Assembly (NCBI RefSeq): GCF_000503895.1
Contig: NC_022997.1
Coordinates: forward strand, 2,979,821-3,043,820
Direction of reading: 5' to 3'
Source: Hyphomicrobium nitrativorans NL23
GTDB taxonomy: Bacteria; Pseudomonadota; Alphaproteobacteria; Rhizobiales; Hyphomicrobiaceae
DNA length: 64,000 bases
The notes under the pieces are model-generated. The model did not search any database. It was not told where the DNA came from and saw only the letters and a program-made list of their open reading frames with translations. The translations under genes and the position numbers were made by a program. Positions 9,761 through 19,584 of this stretch are shown one piece after another (position 1 is the stretch's first letter; every line of letters starts with the position of its first letter).

Positions 9761-10851
9761 AAGCGCTCACGATCGGCGGCGCGATGGTGGATACCATCGC
9801 GATCATCGAGAACGCCGGTATCGAGCGCATGACCATGTTGAACGCCGGGACGTCGTTCCTGCTGCTCGAAGAAGGCGGAAAAACGGAAGCGCTCGAAGTC
9901 TCGACGCACGCGGGCGGCGGCGGCATCAACGCGGCGATTGCGTTTGCGCGGCTCGGGCTCGATACGTCCGTCCTGATCAAGCTCGGGGCCGACGGCCGCG
10001 CAGAGCTGATCATCGCCGCCCTCGACAGAGACGATATCTCGCACCGATGGGCGCTGCGCGATCCCCGCGCACCGACCGGGGCTTCGGTGCACGTTTCCTC
10101 CCATGACCGGAACGCCGCCGTGTTCACGTTCCGCGGCGCCAACACGCTGCTGGTGCCGGACGATCTGGCTGACGAAGCCTTCGCCGTCGATCTCGTCTAT
10201 ATCGCGAACCTCTCCGATCAGGCAGCACGTTGCTTCCCGATCATTGTCGAGAAAGCGCAGAAGGCGCGCGCGCTGATTGCGGTCAATCCCGGCATCCGCC
10301 AACTGCACGCGCACGCGGGCGCTTTTCAGGGCACGCTACCGGCGCTGGACGTTCTCTCGCTCAACCGGCGCGAAGCGGACGAAGTCGTTTCGATGCTGGA
10401 AAGGGACGAGACGAAGGATGCGGCACCGCTGGCGTTTCCGGAGGGGATGGCGCCGCCCGCGCTCGCCGTACGAGGGCTCCGGCATGAAGGTCGCAAAGTG
10501 CCCCTCACCGCCTTCATGCGTGCGCTGCTCGGGCGGGGCGTCGGCACTATTCTGGTCACCGACGGGCAGAACGGTGCGTTCGCAGCCTCCCGTGGAGGGC
10601 TTTATCACTGTCCGGCGCGGGAGGTGACGGTGCTCGGAACGGCGGGCGCGGGCGATGCTTTCGCGTCCACTTTCACGGCCGAAACCGCCATCGGCAGCGC
10701 GCCTGACCGTGCGCTGCAGGCCGCGACGCTGAACGCTGCGGCGGTGCTTGGCCACGTCGATACGACGACCGGCCTCATGGCGCGCCGCGAAATCGAGGCA
10801 GCCCTCGATGGAAAGATTGGGACTCCAAATGTGATAAGCTGGAGACTATGA
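9757..10851 (+). CDS. PfkB-family carbohydrate kinase
   Basis: 364-residue ribokinase-fold sugar kinase. It starts MKALTIGGAMVDTIAI, has the substrate-side glycine motif STHAGGGGINAAIAFARLG near 50-68, and the PfkB signature GTAGAGDAFAST near residue 290 with the catalytic Asp. The ATGA overlap with otsA implies coupled expression. otsB follows after about 100 bp, so the kinase is embedded in the trehalose operon, which is not a standard member. The substrate is unknown; re-phosphorylation of a hexose released by the GH15 enzyme is a reasonable inference. Confidence 0.85.
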   Translation: MKALTIGGAMVDTIAIIENAGIERMTMLNAGTSFLLLEEGGKTEALEVSTHAGGGGINAAIAFARLGLDTSVLIKLGADGRAELIIAALDRDDISHRWALRDPRAPTGASVHVSSHDRNAAVFTFRGANTLLVPDDLADEAFAVDLVYIANLSDQAARCFPIIVEKAQKARALIAVNPGIRQLHAHAGAFQGTLPALDVLSLNRREADEVVSMLERDETKDAAPLAFPEGMAPPALAVRGLRHEGRKVPLTAFMRALLGRGVGTILVTDGQNGAFAASRGGLYHCPAREVTVLGTAGAGDAFASTFTAETAIGSAPDRALQAATLNAAAVLGHVDTTTGLMARREIEAALDGKIGTPNVISWRL

Positions 10852-10953
10852 AAGCTCACGCTCTTCGCGCATCTGCCTTATCAGTCCCCACCGCATAGGC
10901 CCGCAACGCAGGGCCTCTGGCAGAACGCCTCCAACACGGTTACGGAGCAGGCT

Positions 10954-11781
10954 TTGAAGCAAAGATCGACGGCTACCGACAGAATTCCAGAGGCGACGTC
11001 TCGGCTCGCTGCGTGCACCGATTTCGTGCTCTCGAACCCCGGACGGTACGCCCTCTTTCTCGACGTGGACGGCACGCTCATCGAACTCGCCGATACGCCC
11101 GAAGCCGTGATCGTCCCGGACGGTCTCATTGCACTTTTGCAGCGGCTCGCGCTTGGGCTCGACGGTGCGATGGCGATCGTCACGGGCCGACTCATCTCGG
11201 ACATCGACCATCTGCTTTCGCCCTTGCGGCTTGCCGCGGCCGGCGTGCACGGCGCGGAGATGCGCCTTGACCCGGACCTGGAAATCGAGCGCGTTACTGC
11301 GGGCCTTCCCGACGAGATCATCCAGACGATGCGCAAGCTCGCGCTCGATATTCCAGGCGTGATCGCCGAGCCGAAAGGCGGCGGGCTTGCGCTGCACTAT
11401 CGCCTGGCGCCGGATGCCGAGCGCGAAATTCTGGCCGCCCTCACCGCTGCAATCGAGCGGCACGCGGGCGCGCTCGAACTGGTGCCCGGCAAGAAAATCT
11501 TCGAGGTGGTCCCGTCGGGCCTCTCCAAGGGCACGGCACTGGCGAAGCTCGCCACGCTGCCGGCTTTCCGCAATCGCATCCCCATCATGATCGGCGACGA
11601 CGTGGGGGACGAACCCGCTTTCGCCGTCGCCGAGGGGTTGAAGGGGTTCGGCCTGCGCGTAGCGGGCGAGCACCATCCCCCGGATATCGCCGATTTTCCG
11701 GGTCCGAGCGCGGTGATGTGCTGGCTCGACCAACTGTCGCATCGCTTGCCAGCCGCGGGAAAGCTCCACTCGCTTTCGTAG
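10954..11781 (+). CDS. otsB: Trehalose-6-phosphate phosphatase
   Basis: HAD-superfamily phosphatase that converts trehalose-6-phosphate to trehalose. In its 275 residues, motif I is FLDVDGTLIELADTPEAV near residue 30, the cap domain lies mid-protein, and motif IV is MIGDDVGDEPAFAVAEG near 210. A TTG start at 10954 is supported by GGAG six bases upstream. It completes the GH15-otsA-pfkB-otsB trehalose block. Confidence 0.92.
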   Translation: MKQRSTATDRIPEATSRLAACTDFVLSNPGRYALFLDVDGTLIELADTPEAVIVPDGLIALLQRLALGLDGAMAIVTGRLISDIDHLLSPLRLAAAGVHGAEMRLDPDLEIERVTAGLPDEIIQTMRKLALDIPGVIAEPKGGGLALHYRLAPDAEREILAALTAAIERHAGALELVPGKKIFEVVPSGLSKGTALAKLATLPAFRNRIPIMIGDDVGDEPAFAVAEGLKGFGLRVAGEHHPPDIADFPGPSAVMCWLDQLSHRLPAAGKLHSLS

Positions 11782-12000
11782 AGGGTGCGCGGTTTTTTGC
11801 ACGTTCCGCGCGCGAAAAACGCCAAGAGCCCAGTCAGCGCCGCATTTTCCCTGTGACACTTCGGCCCCGGTCAACAGGTGCGGCGCCGCTGCGCGGCCCC
11901 ACGCAATTGACCCCCGCGCCGGGCGCGCCTAGACAGCTTGCATGGGCAAGCGCTATCCCGAATGCTTGCCGGGGTCTCTACGGCGTTCGAGGGAGTTCAT

Positions 12001-12837
12001 TTGAGGAGAAGCGTTTCCGCAGCGTGCGCAACGCTGGCGGCCGGTCTCGGGCTGGCGGCCGGGCTCGGTGCGCTCGGCGCTCATGCGGGTGACCGAGCGT
12101 CCGGCAAGGAATTCCGGCTGCTCGAACTCGAAGGGCGCACCGTGCGCTGGACCGCGCCGGCGGAAGGTCTCCCCGCAACGATCACCTACGCCTTCCTCAC
12201 CGAGCCCAAGGATTTCCCAGACGCGCGCAACTGCGATTCCATGCTGCCGCCGGAAGCCGCACTCAACCACTCGCGCATCGATCTCACTGCCTTTCGCGAG
12301 GAGACACGGGCTGCGTTCGCGCTTTGGCAAGAGGCCGCGAACGTCGTGTTCAAGGAAGTGCCGGTCGTGGAAGCCGGCATCCTCATCGGCGCCGACGCGA
12401 AGGACCGCGGCCGGGCCTTCACGAACGTCGCGCTCAAGGCGGGTTCTGAGCGCGGGGTGGGGTCTATCCGCCAGTCGCTGATCTGCCTCAACCCCAACCA
12501 ACCTTGGAAGATCGGTTTCGACGGCAATCTCGACGTCTACGATTTGCGCTTCACGATGGCGCACGAGATCGGGCACGCCATCGGGCTCGACCATCCGAGC
12601 CCGCAAGGCCAGCTCATGAGCTTCCGCTACGTCGAAGACGGGCGCACGCTCACCGCGGGGGACGTGGCAGGGGTGCATGCGCTCTACGGGCGCAAGGGCA
12701 CGCGGCAGCCCGCGCCCATTCCGCCGGCCGATGCCTCGGGCTCGGCTGCGCTTTCATCGCCCGTGAGGGATCAGGGTCCGCCTCGCGAGCGGACGTTCGG
12801 TCTCGGCGAACGCGAGCGTTCGGCCGAAGCCCGCTGA
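12001..12837 (+). CDS. Secreted matrixin-like zinc metalloprotease (M10 family)
   Basis: 278-residue exported protein. The TTG at 12001 follows GGGAG and gives an Ala/Leu/Gly-rich signal peptide ending GAHAG. The zinc motif HEIGHAIGLDH (His 188, 192, 198, Glu 189) is the HExxHxxGxxH of matrixins. It is followed by the expected Met-turn region QLMSF and a beta-strand containing the VHALYG ending typical of this family. The C-terminal 45 residues look disordered. A frame opens further upstream at TTG 11938. The substrate is unknown; it acts in the periplasm or outside the cell. Confidence 0.85.
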   Translation: MRRSVSAACATLAAGLGLAAGLGALGAHAGDRASGKEFRLLELEGRTVRWTAPAEGLPATITYAFLTEPKDFPDARNCDSMLPPEAALNHSRIDLTAFREETRAAFALWQEAANVVFKEVPVVEAGILIGADAKDRGRAFTNVALKAGSERGVGSIRQSLICLNPNQPWKIGFDGNLDVYDLRFTMAHEIGHAIGLDHPSPQGQLMSFRYVEDGRTLTAGDVAGVHALYGRKGTRQPAPIPPADASGSAALSSPVRDQGPPRERTFGLGERERSAEAR

Positions 12838-12938
12838 TCCGGCCGGAACCATCGTACGGTCAAGCCCGTTTTCTCTCCGAACCCTCGTCAGCCGCCGTCA
12901 TCGGCCACGCTCCATCCGATCGTCCGTAGAGGTCACCC

Positions 12939-13391
12939 ATGACCCTCATCAAACCGCTCGGCCTGGCTTCATTGCCGCTCATGGCCACCCTCGCGTTTTC
13001 TCCTGTGCTGGCTCAGGTGCCGCCGGGCCCCGCCGATGCGCCGCCTCCCGAGGCGCAATCCGCGCAGCCGGGGACGCCCGTTCAAGGCGCATGGCGCGCC
13101 AGCCAACTCATAGGGCAGACGGTGACGACGGCGCTCAATCAGTCGGTCGGCATCGTGAACGACATCGTCATCGAGCCAGACGGGAAAGTCGCCGCCGTGC
13201 TCGTCGGGATCGGGGGGTTCCTCGGGATCGGAGAGCGGTCGGTGCCCATCGCGCTGCGTCATCTCGTGATCGCGGCCGGTGACGGCGACCGGATAACGGT
13301 GCAGACTTCGCTGTCACGCGAGGCCATCGCCCAAGCCGCAACGCACGATCCGCTCGCGAGCCCGCTGCCGCCCGATCAGCGCCTTCCCTGA
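12939..13391 (+). CDS. Secreted PRC-barrel domain protein (paralogue)
   Basis: 150-residue protein with a signal peptide ending in VLAQ, a Pro-rich linker, and one PRC-barrel domain (about 50-125) with WRASQLIGQTV, IVNDIVIEPDGKVAAVLVGI and GGFLGIGERSVPI. It is clearly paralogous to the protein at 4717-5232; both flank the trehalose block. A shared envelope-stress role is inference. A terminator hairpin begins six bases after its stop. Confidence 0.8.
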   Translation: MTLIKPLGLASLPLMATLAFSPVLAQVPPGPADAPPPEAQSAQPGTPVQGAWRASQLIGQTVTTALNQSVGIVNDIVIEPDGKVAAVLVGIGGFLGIGERSVPIALRHLVIAAGDGDRITVQTSLSREAIAQAATHDPLASPLPPDQRLP

Positions 13392-13396
13392 CGCGG

Positions 13397-13430
13397 CGCC
13401 GCACTCACTCAATTTGCGGCGACTTTTTTC
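13397..13430 (+). terminator. Terminator after the PRC-barrel gene
   Basis: Stem CGCCGCA / TGCGGCG (13397-13403 and 13415-13421) followed by ACTTTTTT. It overlaps the last codons of the convergent kinase gene. Confidence 0.65.
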
Positions 13431-14554
13431 ATCGGCAGCACGAAATCCGATGCCTCTTCGACAGCGATGATGTTAAGCGGCACCTTCAGCGCGCAGGCCA
13501 AGCCATCGTGCGCGAAATCCACTTTCGGCTCCGACGTCAGCGTGCTGGCCAGCGTGTCGATCAGCGTCAGCCCGAAGCCCTTCCGGGTTGCAGGCACGAC
13601 GAGCGGCCCCCCGGTTTCCTTCCATCGAAACACGAGATGACGCTCGCCGTCCGCGTCGTCGATGATGTCCCACCAAATTCGGATGCTTCCCTCGGTCGTG
13701 ACGAGTGCACCGTATTTTGCGGCGTTGGTTGCGAGTTCATGGACCACGAGTGCGAACGTCTGCACGGCAGATGCGGTGAGGAACACCTCGGGGCCAGCCG
13801 CCTGCACACGATCCGAAAATCCAGCCACTTCCGCATCGACGATATCGGCGAGACCCGCACCCTTCCAACAGGCTTCCGTCAGAAGCTCGTGCGCGTGCGC
13901 CAGCGCGTGCAGGCGCCCCAGCAGAATTCCGCGAGCTTCCGCCACATCGCGGCTGTCGCTCAGCGTCCGGCTCGTGATCGATTGAAGCACCGCGAGCAGG
14001 TTCTTCACGCGGTGCGTCAGTTCGCTGACGAGGATCGACAGGCGTTCTTCTGCGCGTTTGCGCTCCTTCACCTCGACTTTCAGAACCTCGGCGGTACGTT
14101 CGAGCTCGGCCGTGCGCTCCTCGACGCGCTCTTCGAGCAGCGCGTGCGAGCGGGCCAGCTCGCTGCGCATCGTGTGGAGATCGACAAAAACCTTGACCTT
14201 CGCGCGCAGGATCTCCGGCACCACGGGGGAGAGGATGTAGTCCACCGCGCCCAGCGCATAGCCTTCGGCGGCCTGCACGTCGTCGGCGAAGGCGGTGATG
14301 AAGATGATCGGCGTGTGGCGCGACTTGCGGCGCTGGCGGATCAGCGCTGCCGTCTCATGTCCGCCCATGCCCGGCATGTTCACGTCGAGCAGAATGACGG
14401 CGAACTCCCGTTCGAGCAGCAGCCGCAGCGCCTCCTCGCCCGACGTGACCGTCACGACGTTCTGGTTCAATTCCTCCAGGCTCGCGCGATAGACGAGATG
14501 CTTCTCCGGGAGATCGTCAACGATCAGAATATCTGCGGGCACGGGATTGCTCAT
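13409..14554 (-). CDS. Response regulator-HWE histidine kinase fusion
   Basis: 381-residue cytoplasmic signalling protein. The N-terminal receiver domain (about 5-125) has the DD acidic pocket in ILIVDDLPEK, phospho-acceptor Asp in ILLDVNMPG, Thr in FITAFADD, and Lys replaced around ILSPV. A coiled coil follows (SHALLEERVEERTAELERT), then an HWE/HisKA_2-type kinase with the His box ELTHRVKNLLAVLQSI. The ATPase domain has N-box HELATNAAKYGAL and G-box GFGLTLIDTLAS. It starts 25 bp after the giant hybrid kinase and is probably its operon partner. Receiver-plus-HWE proteins are common in alphaproteobacteria, where they feed the general stress response; that link is inference here. Confidence 0.88.
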   Translation of the reverse strand: MSNPVPADILIVDDLPEKHLVYRASLEELNQNVVTVTSGEEALRLLLEREFAVILLDVNMPGMGGHETAALIRQRRKSRHTPIIFITAFADDVQAAEGYALGAVDYILSPVVPEILRAKVKVFVDLHTMRSELARSHALLEERVEERTAELERTAEVLKVEVKERKRAEERLSILVSELTHRVKNLLAVLQSITSRTLSDSRDVAEARGILLGRLHALAHAHELLTEACWKGAGLADIVDAEVAGFSDRVQAAGPEVFLTASAVQTFALVVHELATNAAKYGALVTTEGSIRIWWDIIDDADGERHLVFRWKETGGPLVVPATRKGFGLTLIDTLASTLTSEPKVDFAHDGLACALKVPLNIIAVEEASDFVLPMKKVAAN

Positions 14555-14579
14555 GGTGGCGACCTTCGTCAGTCTCCGG

Positions 14580-17500
14580 TCAGCGGTAGAGCCACGACTG
14601 CATGACGGTCAGCAGGTGGCTGGCATCGACAGGTTTGGCGAGATAATCCCAGGCTCCGGCCTCTATGCAGCGCTCCCGATCCCCCTTCAGCGCCTTGGCC
14701 GTCACGGCGATGATCGGAAGATCCTGACAGGCTGGAATTTCCCGAGCCGCACGGATCGTGGCCATGCCATCCATATCCGGCATCATGATGTCCATCAGAA
14801 CGATGTCCAATCCGGGGCTTTCCGACATGATCTTCAGTGCGTCGCGCCCGCTTCCCGCCGACAGCACGTCCATACCATGATCTTCCAGAACAGCGGCAAG
14901 CGCGAAAATATTCCGCGCGTCATCATCCACGATGAGAACTTTCTTTCCCGTGAGCGCCGTCGTCAATGCGGCAGAGATCTCTCGCGGCGGCGTGAGATAT
15001 CGCGAGACCGACGTCATCTCGGCCTTCTCTCCGCGACGGCGCGCGGCCGGATCGCGGCTGCCGGCGCCTGCGGTCTCGTCCGCACCGTCACCGTCCGCAT
15101 CCAGCGCTGCGGTTCCGGCCGACGGGCGGCGCGTTGCGCGGGGCGGTGCGTAATTGAGAGGCAAGTAGAGCGCGAAGCTCGACCCTTGCCCGAGCGACGA
15201 GACGAGCCGGATCTCGCCGCCGAGCAGGCGCGACAGCTCGCGGCTGATCGCAAGTCCGAGCCCTGTTCCGCCGTACTTGCGGCTGGTGGAGCCGTCCGCC
15301 TGCTGAAACGCTTCGAAGATGATGCCTTGCTTGTCCTCCGAAATGCCGATGCCCGTATCGCTCACGACGAAGGCGACGACGGCGGGGGCCTGCGAGAGTT
15401 CGACCGTGTCGGGATGCCATCCCTCTTCCGCAAGCTCGACAGTGAGCGCCACCTCGCCTTGCTTCGTGAACTTGAACGCGTTCGAGAGCAGGTTCTGCAA
15501 GATCTGCTGCAAGCGTTTTGCGTCCGTCACCACTGTTGCGGGCAAGCGCGGATCGATGCTCACCTCGAAGTCGAGATTTTTCTGCTCCGCGATGTGGCGG
15601 AACGTCCGGTTCACGTAATGGTACAGGTCGTCGAAGCGCAGCTCGACCACGTCCACGGCCACGGTTCCAGATTCGATCTTTGCGAGGTCGAGGATGTCGT
15701 TGATGAGGGTGAGAAGATCGTTGCCCGAGGCGTGGATCGTTTTCGAGAACTCGACCTGACGCTCGGTGAGATTGCCGTCCCGGTTCTGGCAGAGCTGGTC
15801 GGAGAGGATCAGCAGGCTGTTGAGCGGCGTGCGGAGCTCGTGGGACATGTTGGCCAGGAACTCCGACTTGTATTTCGATGTCCGCGCAAGCTGATCGGCC
15901 TTTTCCTCCAAGTCCTGGCGGGCCTGCTCCACCTCCGTGTTCTTCCGTTCCACCTCCTGGTTCTGGTAGGCGAGAAGGCGGGCCTTTTCCTGCAACTCGG
16001 CGTTGGTCTGCTGAAGCTCCTTGGCGAGCGACTGAGACTGAGCCAGCAGATCCTCCGTGCGCATGTTGGCCTCGATCGTGTTGATGACGAGGCCGATGCT
16101 TTCGGTGAGCTGATCCAGAAAGTCGTGATGCACGGAGTTGAAGCGTTCGAGTGAGGCAAGCTCCAGCACGCCCTTCACCGCGCCTTCGAAGACGATGGGC
16201 AATACGAGAACATTGACGGGCGGGGCTTCGATAAGGCCGGTCGCGATGCGGATGGGCCCCGAGCAGACGTCCTCCAGCATGATGCGCCGCTTGTCCTGCG
16301 CGCACTGGCCGACGAGGCCTGCGCCCAGCTCCACGACTTTGCCGTGGGTCCGCTCCCCATCCGCCGCGTAACTTGCAAGCAGCTTCAGATAAGGTCGGCC
16401 CGCCGCGCCGCCGTAAACATAGATCTCGGCCTGATGGGCGCCGACGACGGGCGCCAGATCCGAGAGGATCATCTGGCCAACCGCGTTGAGATCCTCCTGC
16501 CCTTGCAGCATTCGCGAGAATTTGGCGAGGTTCGTCTTCAGCCAGTTCTGCTCGTTGTTCTTCTGCGTCGTGTCGCGCAGATTGCGGATCATCTCGTTGA
16601 TCGTATCCTTGAGGGCGGCCACCTCGCCTTCGGCGCCGACAGCGATCGAACGCGTGAGGTCGCCCTTGGTCACGGCGGTGGCGACTTCCGCGATGGCGCG
16701 CACCTGCGTTGTGAGATTGGCCGCGAGCTGGTTCACGTTCTCGGTCAGCGCCTTCCACGTGCCCGCCGCACCCGGGACCTTGGCCTGACCGCCGAGCTGG
16801 CCTTCGACACCCACCTCGCGCGCAACCGTCGTCACCTGATCGGCGAAGATGGCGAGCGTCTCGGTCATGCTGTTGATGGTGTCCGCGAGCGATGCGATCT
16901 CGCCCTTCGCTTCCACGGTCAGCTTGTGTTTCAGATCGCCGGTCGCGACCGCGGTCACGACGCGCGCAATGCCGCGCACCTGGGCCGTCAGGTTGCCGGC
17001 CATCGAGTTCACACTGTCGGTGAGATCTTTCCATGTGCCCGCGACACCTGGCACGTCCGCCTGGCCGCCGAGCTTGCCTTCGGTGCCCACCTCGCGCGCC
17101 ACGCGCGTCACCTCGGCCGCGAACGAGCGGAGCTGATCCACCATCGTGTTGATGGTGGCCTTCAGCTCCAGGATCTCGCCCTTTACATCGACGGTGATCT
17201 TGCGCGACAGGTCGCCCGCAGCCACGGCCTTCGTCACTTCGGCAATGTTACGCACCTGGTCGGTCAGGTTGCCGGCCATCGAGTTCACGTTTTCGGTCAG
17301 GTCGCGCCACGTTCCTGCGACGCCCTGCACGTCGGCCTGACCGCCGAGCTTGCCCTCGGTGCCCACCTCGCGCGCGACGCGCGTCACCTCGGCCGCGAAC
17401 GAGCGGAGCTGGTCCACCATCGTGTTGATGGTGCCCTTGAGTTCGAGGATCTCGCCTTTTCACGTCGACCGTGATCTTTTTCGAGAGATCACCCATGGCG

Positions 17501-19500
17501 ACCGCCGTCGTCACGTCTGCGATGTTGCGCACCTGATCGGTTAGGTTGCCGGCCATCGAGTTCACGCTGTCGGTCAGCGTCTTCCACGTCCCGGCGACGC
17601 CCGGCACGTCGGCCTGGCCGCCAAGCTTGCCTTCGGTGCCGACCTCGCGCGCGACGCGCGTCACCTCGGCAGCGAACGAGCGAAGCTGGTCCACCATCGT
17701 GTTGATGGTCGCCTTTAGCTCCAGGATCTCGCCCTTGACGTCGACCGTGATCTTCTTCGACAGGTCGCCGCGCGCGACCGCCGTCGTCACGTCGGCGATG
17801 TTGCGCACCTGGTCGGTCAGGTTTCCGGCCATGGAGTTCACGCTATCGGTCAGCGTTTTCCACGTTCCAGCCACGCCCGGCACGGCCGCCTGGCCGCCGA
17901 GCTTGCCGTCCGTCCCCACCTCGCGCGCGACGCGCGTCACCTCCGATGCAAACGACGAGAGCTGATCCACCATCGTGTTGATGGTGTTCTTCAGCTCCAA
18001 AATTTCGCCCTTCACGTCGACGGTGATCTTCTTCGAGAGATCGCCGCGGGCCACCGCCGTCGTCACCTCGGCGATGTTGCGCACCTGGCCGGTCAGGTTT
18101 CCGGCCATCGAGTTGACGCTGTCGGTGAGATCCTTCCACGTTCCGGCGACGCCCTGCACGTCGGCCTGGCCGCCGAGCTTTCCTTCCGTGCCGACCTCGC
18201 GCGCCACGCGCGTCACCTCGGAGGCGAACGACGAGAGCTGATCCACCATCGTGTTGATGGTGCTCTTGAGTTCGAGCAGCTCGCCCTTCACGTCGACCGT
18301 GATCTTCTTCGAAAGATCGCCGCGGGCCACCGCCGTGGTCACGTCGGCGATGTTGCGGACCTGGGCCGTGAGGTTGCCGGCCATCAGGTTCACGTTCTCG
18401 GTGAGGTCGCGCCAGGTTCCAGAGACGCCTTGCACGTCGGCCTCGCCGCCGAGCTTGCCTTCCGTGCCCACCTCGCGCGCCACGCGCGTCACCTCGGAGG
18501 CGAACGACGAGAGCTGATCGACCATCGTGTTGATGGTGCTCTTCAGCTCCAGGAGTTCGCCCTTCACGTCGACCGTGATCTTCTTCGAAAGATCGCCGCG
18601 GGCCACCGCCGTCGTCACCTCGGCAATGTTGCGGACCTGGGCCGTCAGATTGCCGGCCATCGAGTTCACGCTATCGGTGAGATCGCGCCATGTGCCCGAC
18701 ACGCCCTGCACGTCGGCCTGGCCGCCGAGCTTGCCCTCCGTGCCCACCTCGCGCGCCACGCGCGTCACCTCGGCGGCGAACGAGCGGAGCTGATCGACCA
18801 TGGTGTTGATCGTGCGCGCGGTGCGCAGCGATTCGCCTTCGAGCGGACGGCCGTCCACTTCGAGCGCCATCGATTTCGTGAGATCGCCCTGTGCGACAGC
18901 GCCGATCACACGCGCGACTTCCCGCGTCGGGCGGACGAGGTCCTCGACCAAGGCGTTCACGGATTCGATCGACGACATCCAGAACCCGGTCGCGGCGACG
19001 GGACGGGCGCGTTCCTTCAACCGGCCTTCCTTGCCCGCAACACGGCTGAGACGCTTGAGTTCTTTATGGAGTTCGCCGTTCAATTGAACGACGTCGTTGA
19101 ATGTCTCGGCGATGCGGCCGGCGAGATCCGGCCAGTCGAGCGGGAGGCGCGCGGTCTCGTCGCCCTGCTTCACGGCGCGCAAACCTGCCAGGAGCGCCGT
19201 TGCCTGATCGGTCGAGAGCGGGCGTGCCCGGTCGGCGGCGCCGTGGCCGTTGCCGGCCGGCTTGAGAGGGCGCACACGCGTACCGTTCCGCATTCCGGCC
19301 GCCGGACCGGATGACACGGGCGGCGCTTCCGCAACGGCGACAGCGTTGAACGCTTCCGCGACTTCGCCCGCCAGTCCCGGCCAGCTTTGCGGCAGCCTGA
19401 TGGATTTGTCGCCGTTCCCCAGGGCCTTCAATGCAGCAAGAACCGAGCGCAGGACTTCTCCTTCGCCCGCGCTCTCTCGACTAAGCACGCTTCCCTCCAC
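14580..19500 (-). CDS. Giant soluble HAMP-array hybrid histidine kinase, interrupted by a frameshift
   Basis: Two overlapping frames together encode one protein of about 1639 residues, joined if one T is removed from the TTTT run at 17457-17460. Order: two short N-terminal repeats; a HAMP array with eight copies of a 92-residue unit (typical core [18 protein letters not shown], then [14 protein letters not shown]); a GAF domain near 16150-16480; a coiled coil; HisKA ([13 protein letters not shown]); HATPase with DTGIGI and GGTGLGLAI; and a C-terminal receiver ([20 protein letters not shown]). No transmembrane segment is seen. The array closely resembles that of fungal group III osmosensor kinases (Nik1/Os-1 type). 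If the frameshift is real, the upstream frame ends near 17248, in the sixth unit, and only the kinase half could be made separately. GTG at 19500 or at 19488 may be the start. Confidence 0.8.
16590..18825 (-). repeat. 276-bp tandem repeat array encoding HAMP units
   Basis: Within the giant kinase, eight units recur with a 276-bp period. For example, the stretch encoding NTMVDQL recurs near 17144, 17420, 17696, 17973, 18249, 18525 and 18802. Units near the N-terminal side are almost identical; the one nearest GAF has diverged most ([18 protein letters not shown]). The array is prone to recombination and to assembly error. Confidence 0.85.
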
Positions 19501-19584
19501 ACGCTACCCAGACCGGGGGTAATGCGCGCGAGGGAAAAAGGTTCCCCGCTTTTCCGCAGGACGGGGCAGCGCTGCGTGACGCCC

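Noticed and set aside
16590-18825. CRISPR array
   Set aside because: The regular repeats are 276 bp, coding and without spacers; no CRISPR array is visible anywhere in the window.
18430-19314. Long plus-strand frames opposite the HAMP-array kinase
   Set aside because: They are repetitive antisense images of the 276-bp units; the minus-strand reading has clear HAMP, GAF, kinase and receiver domains.
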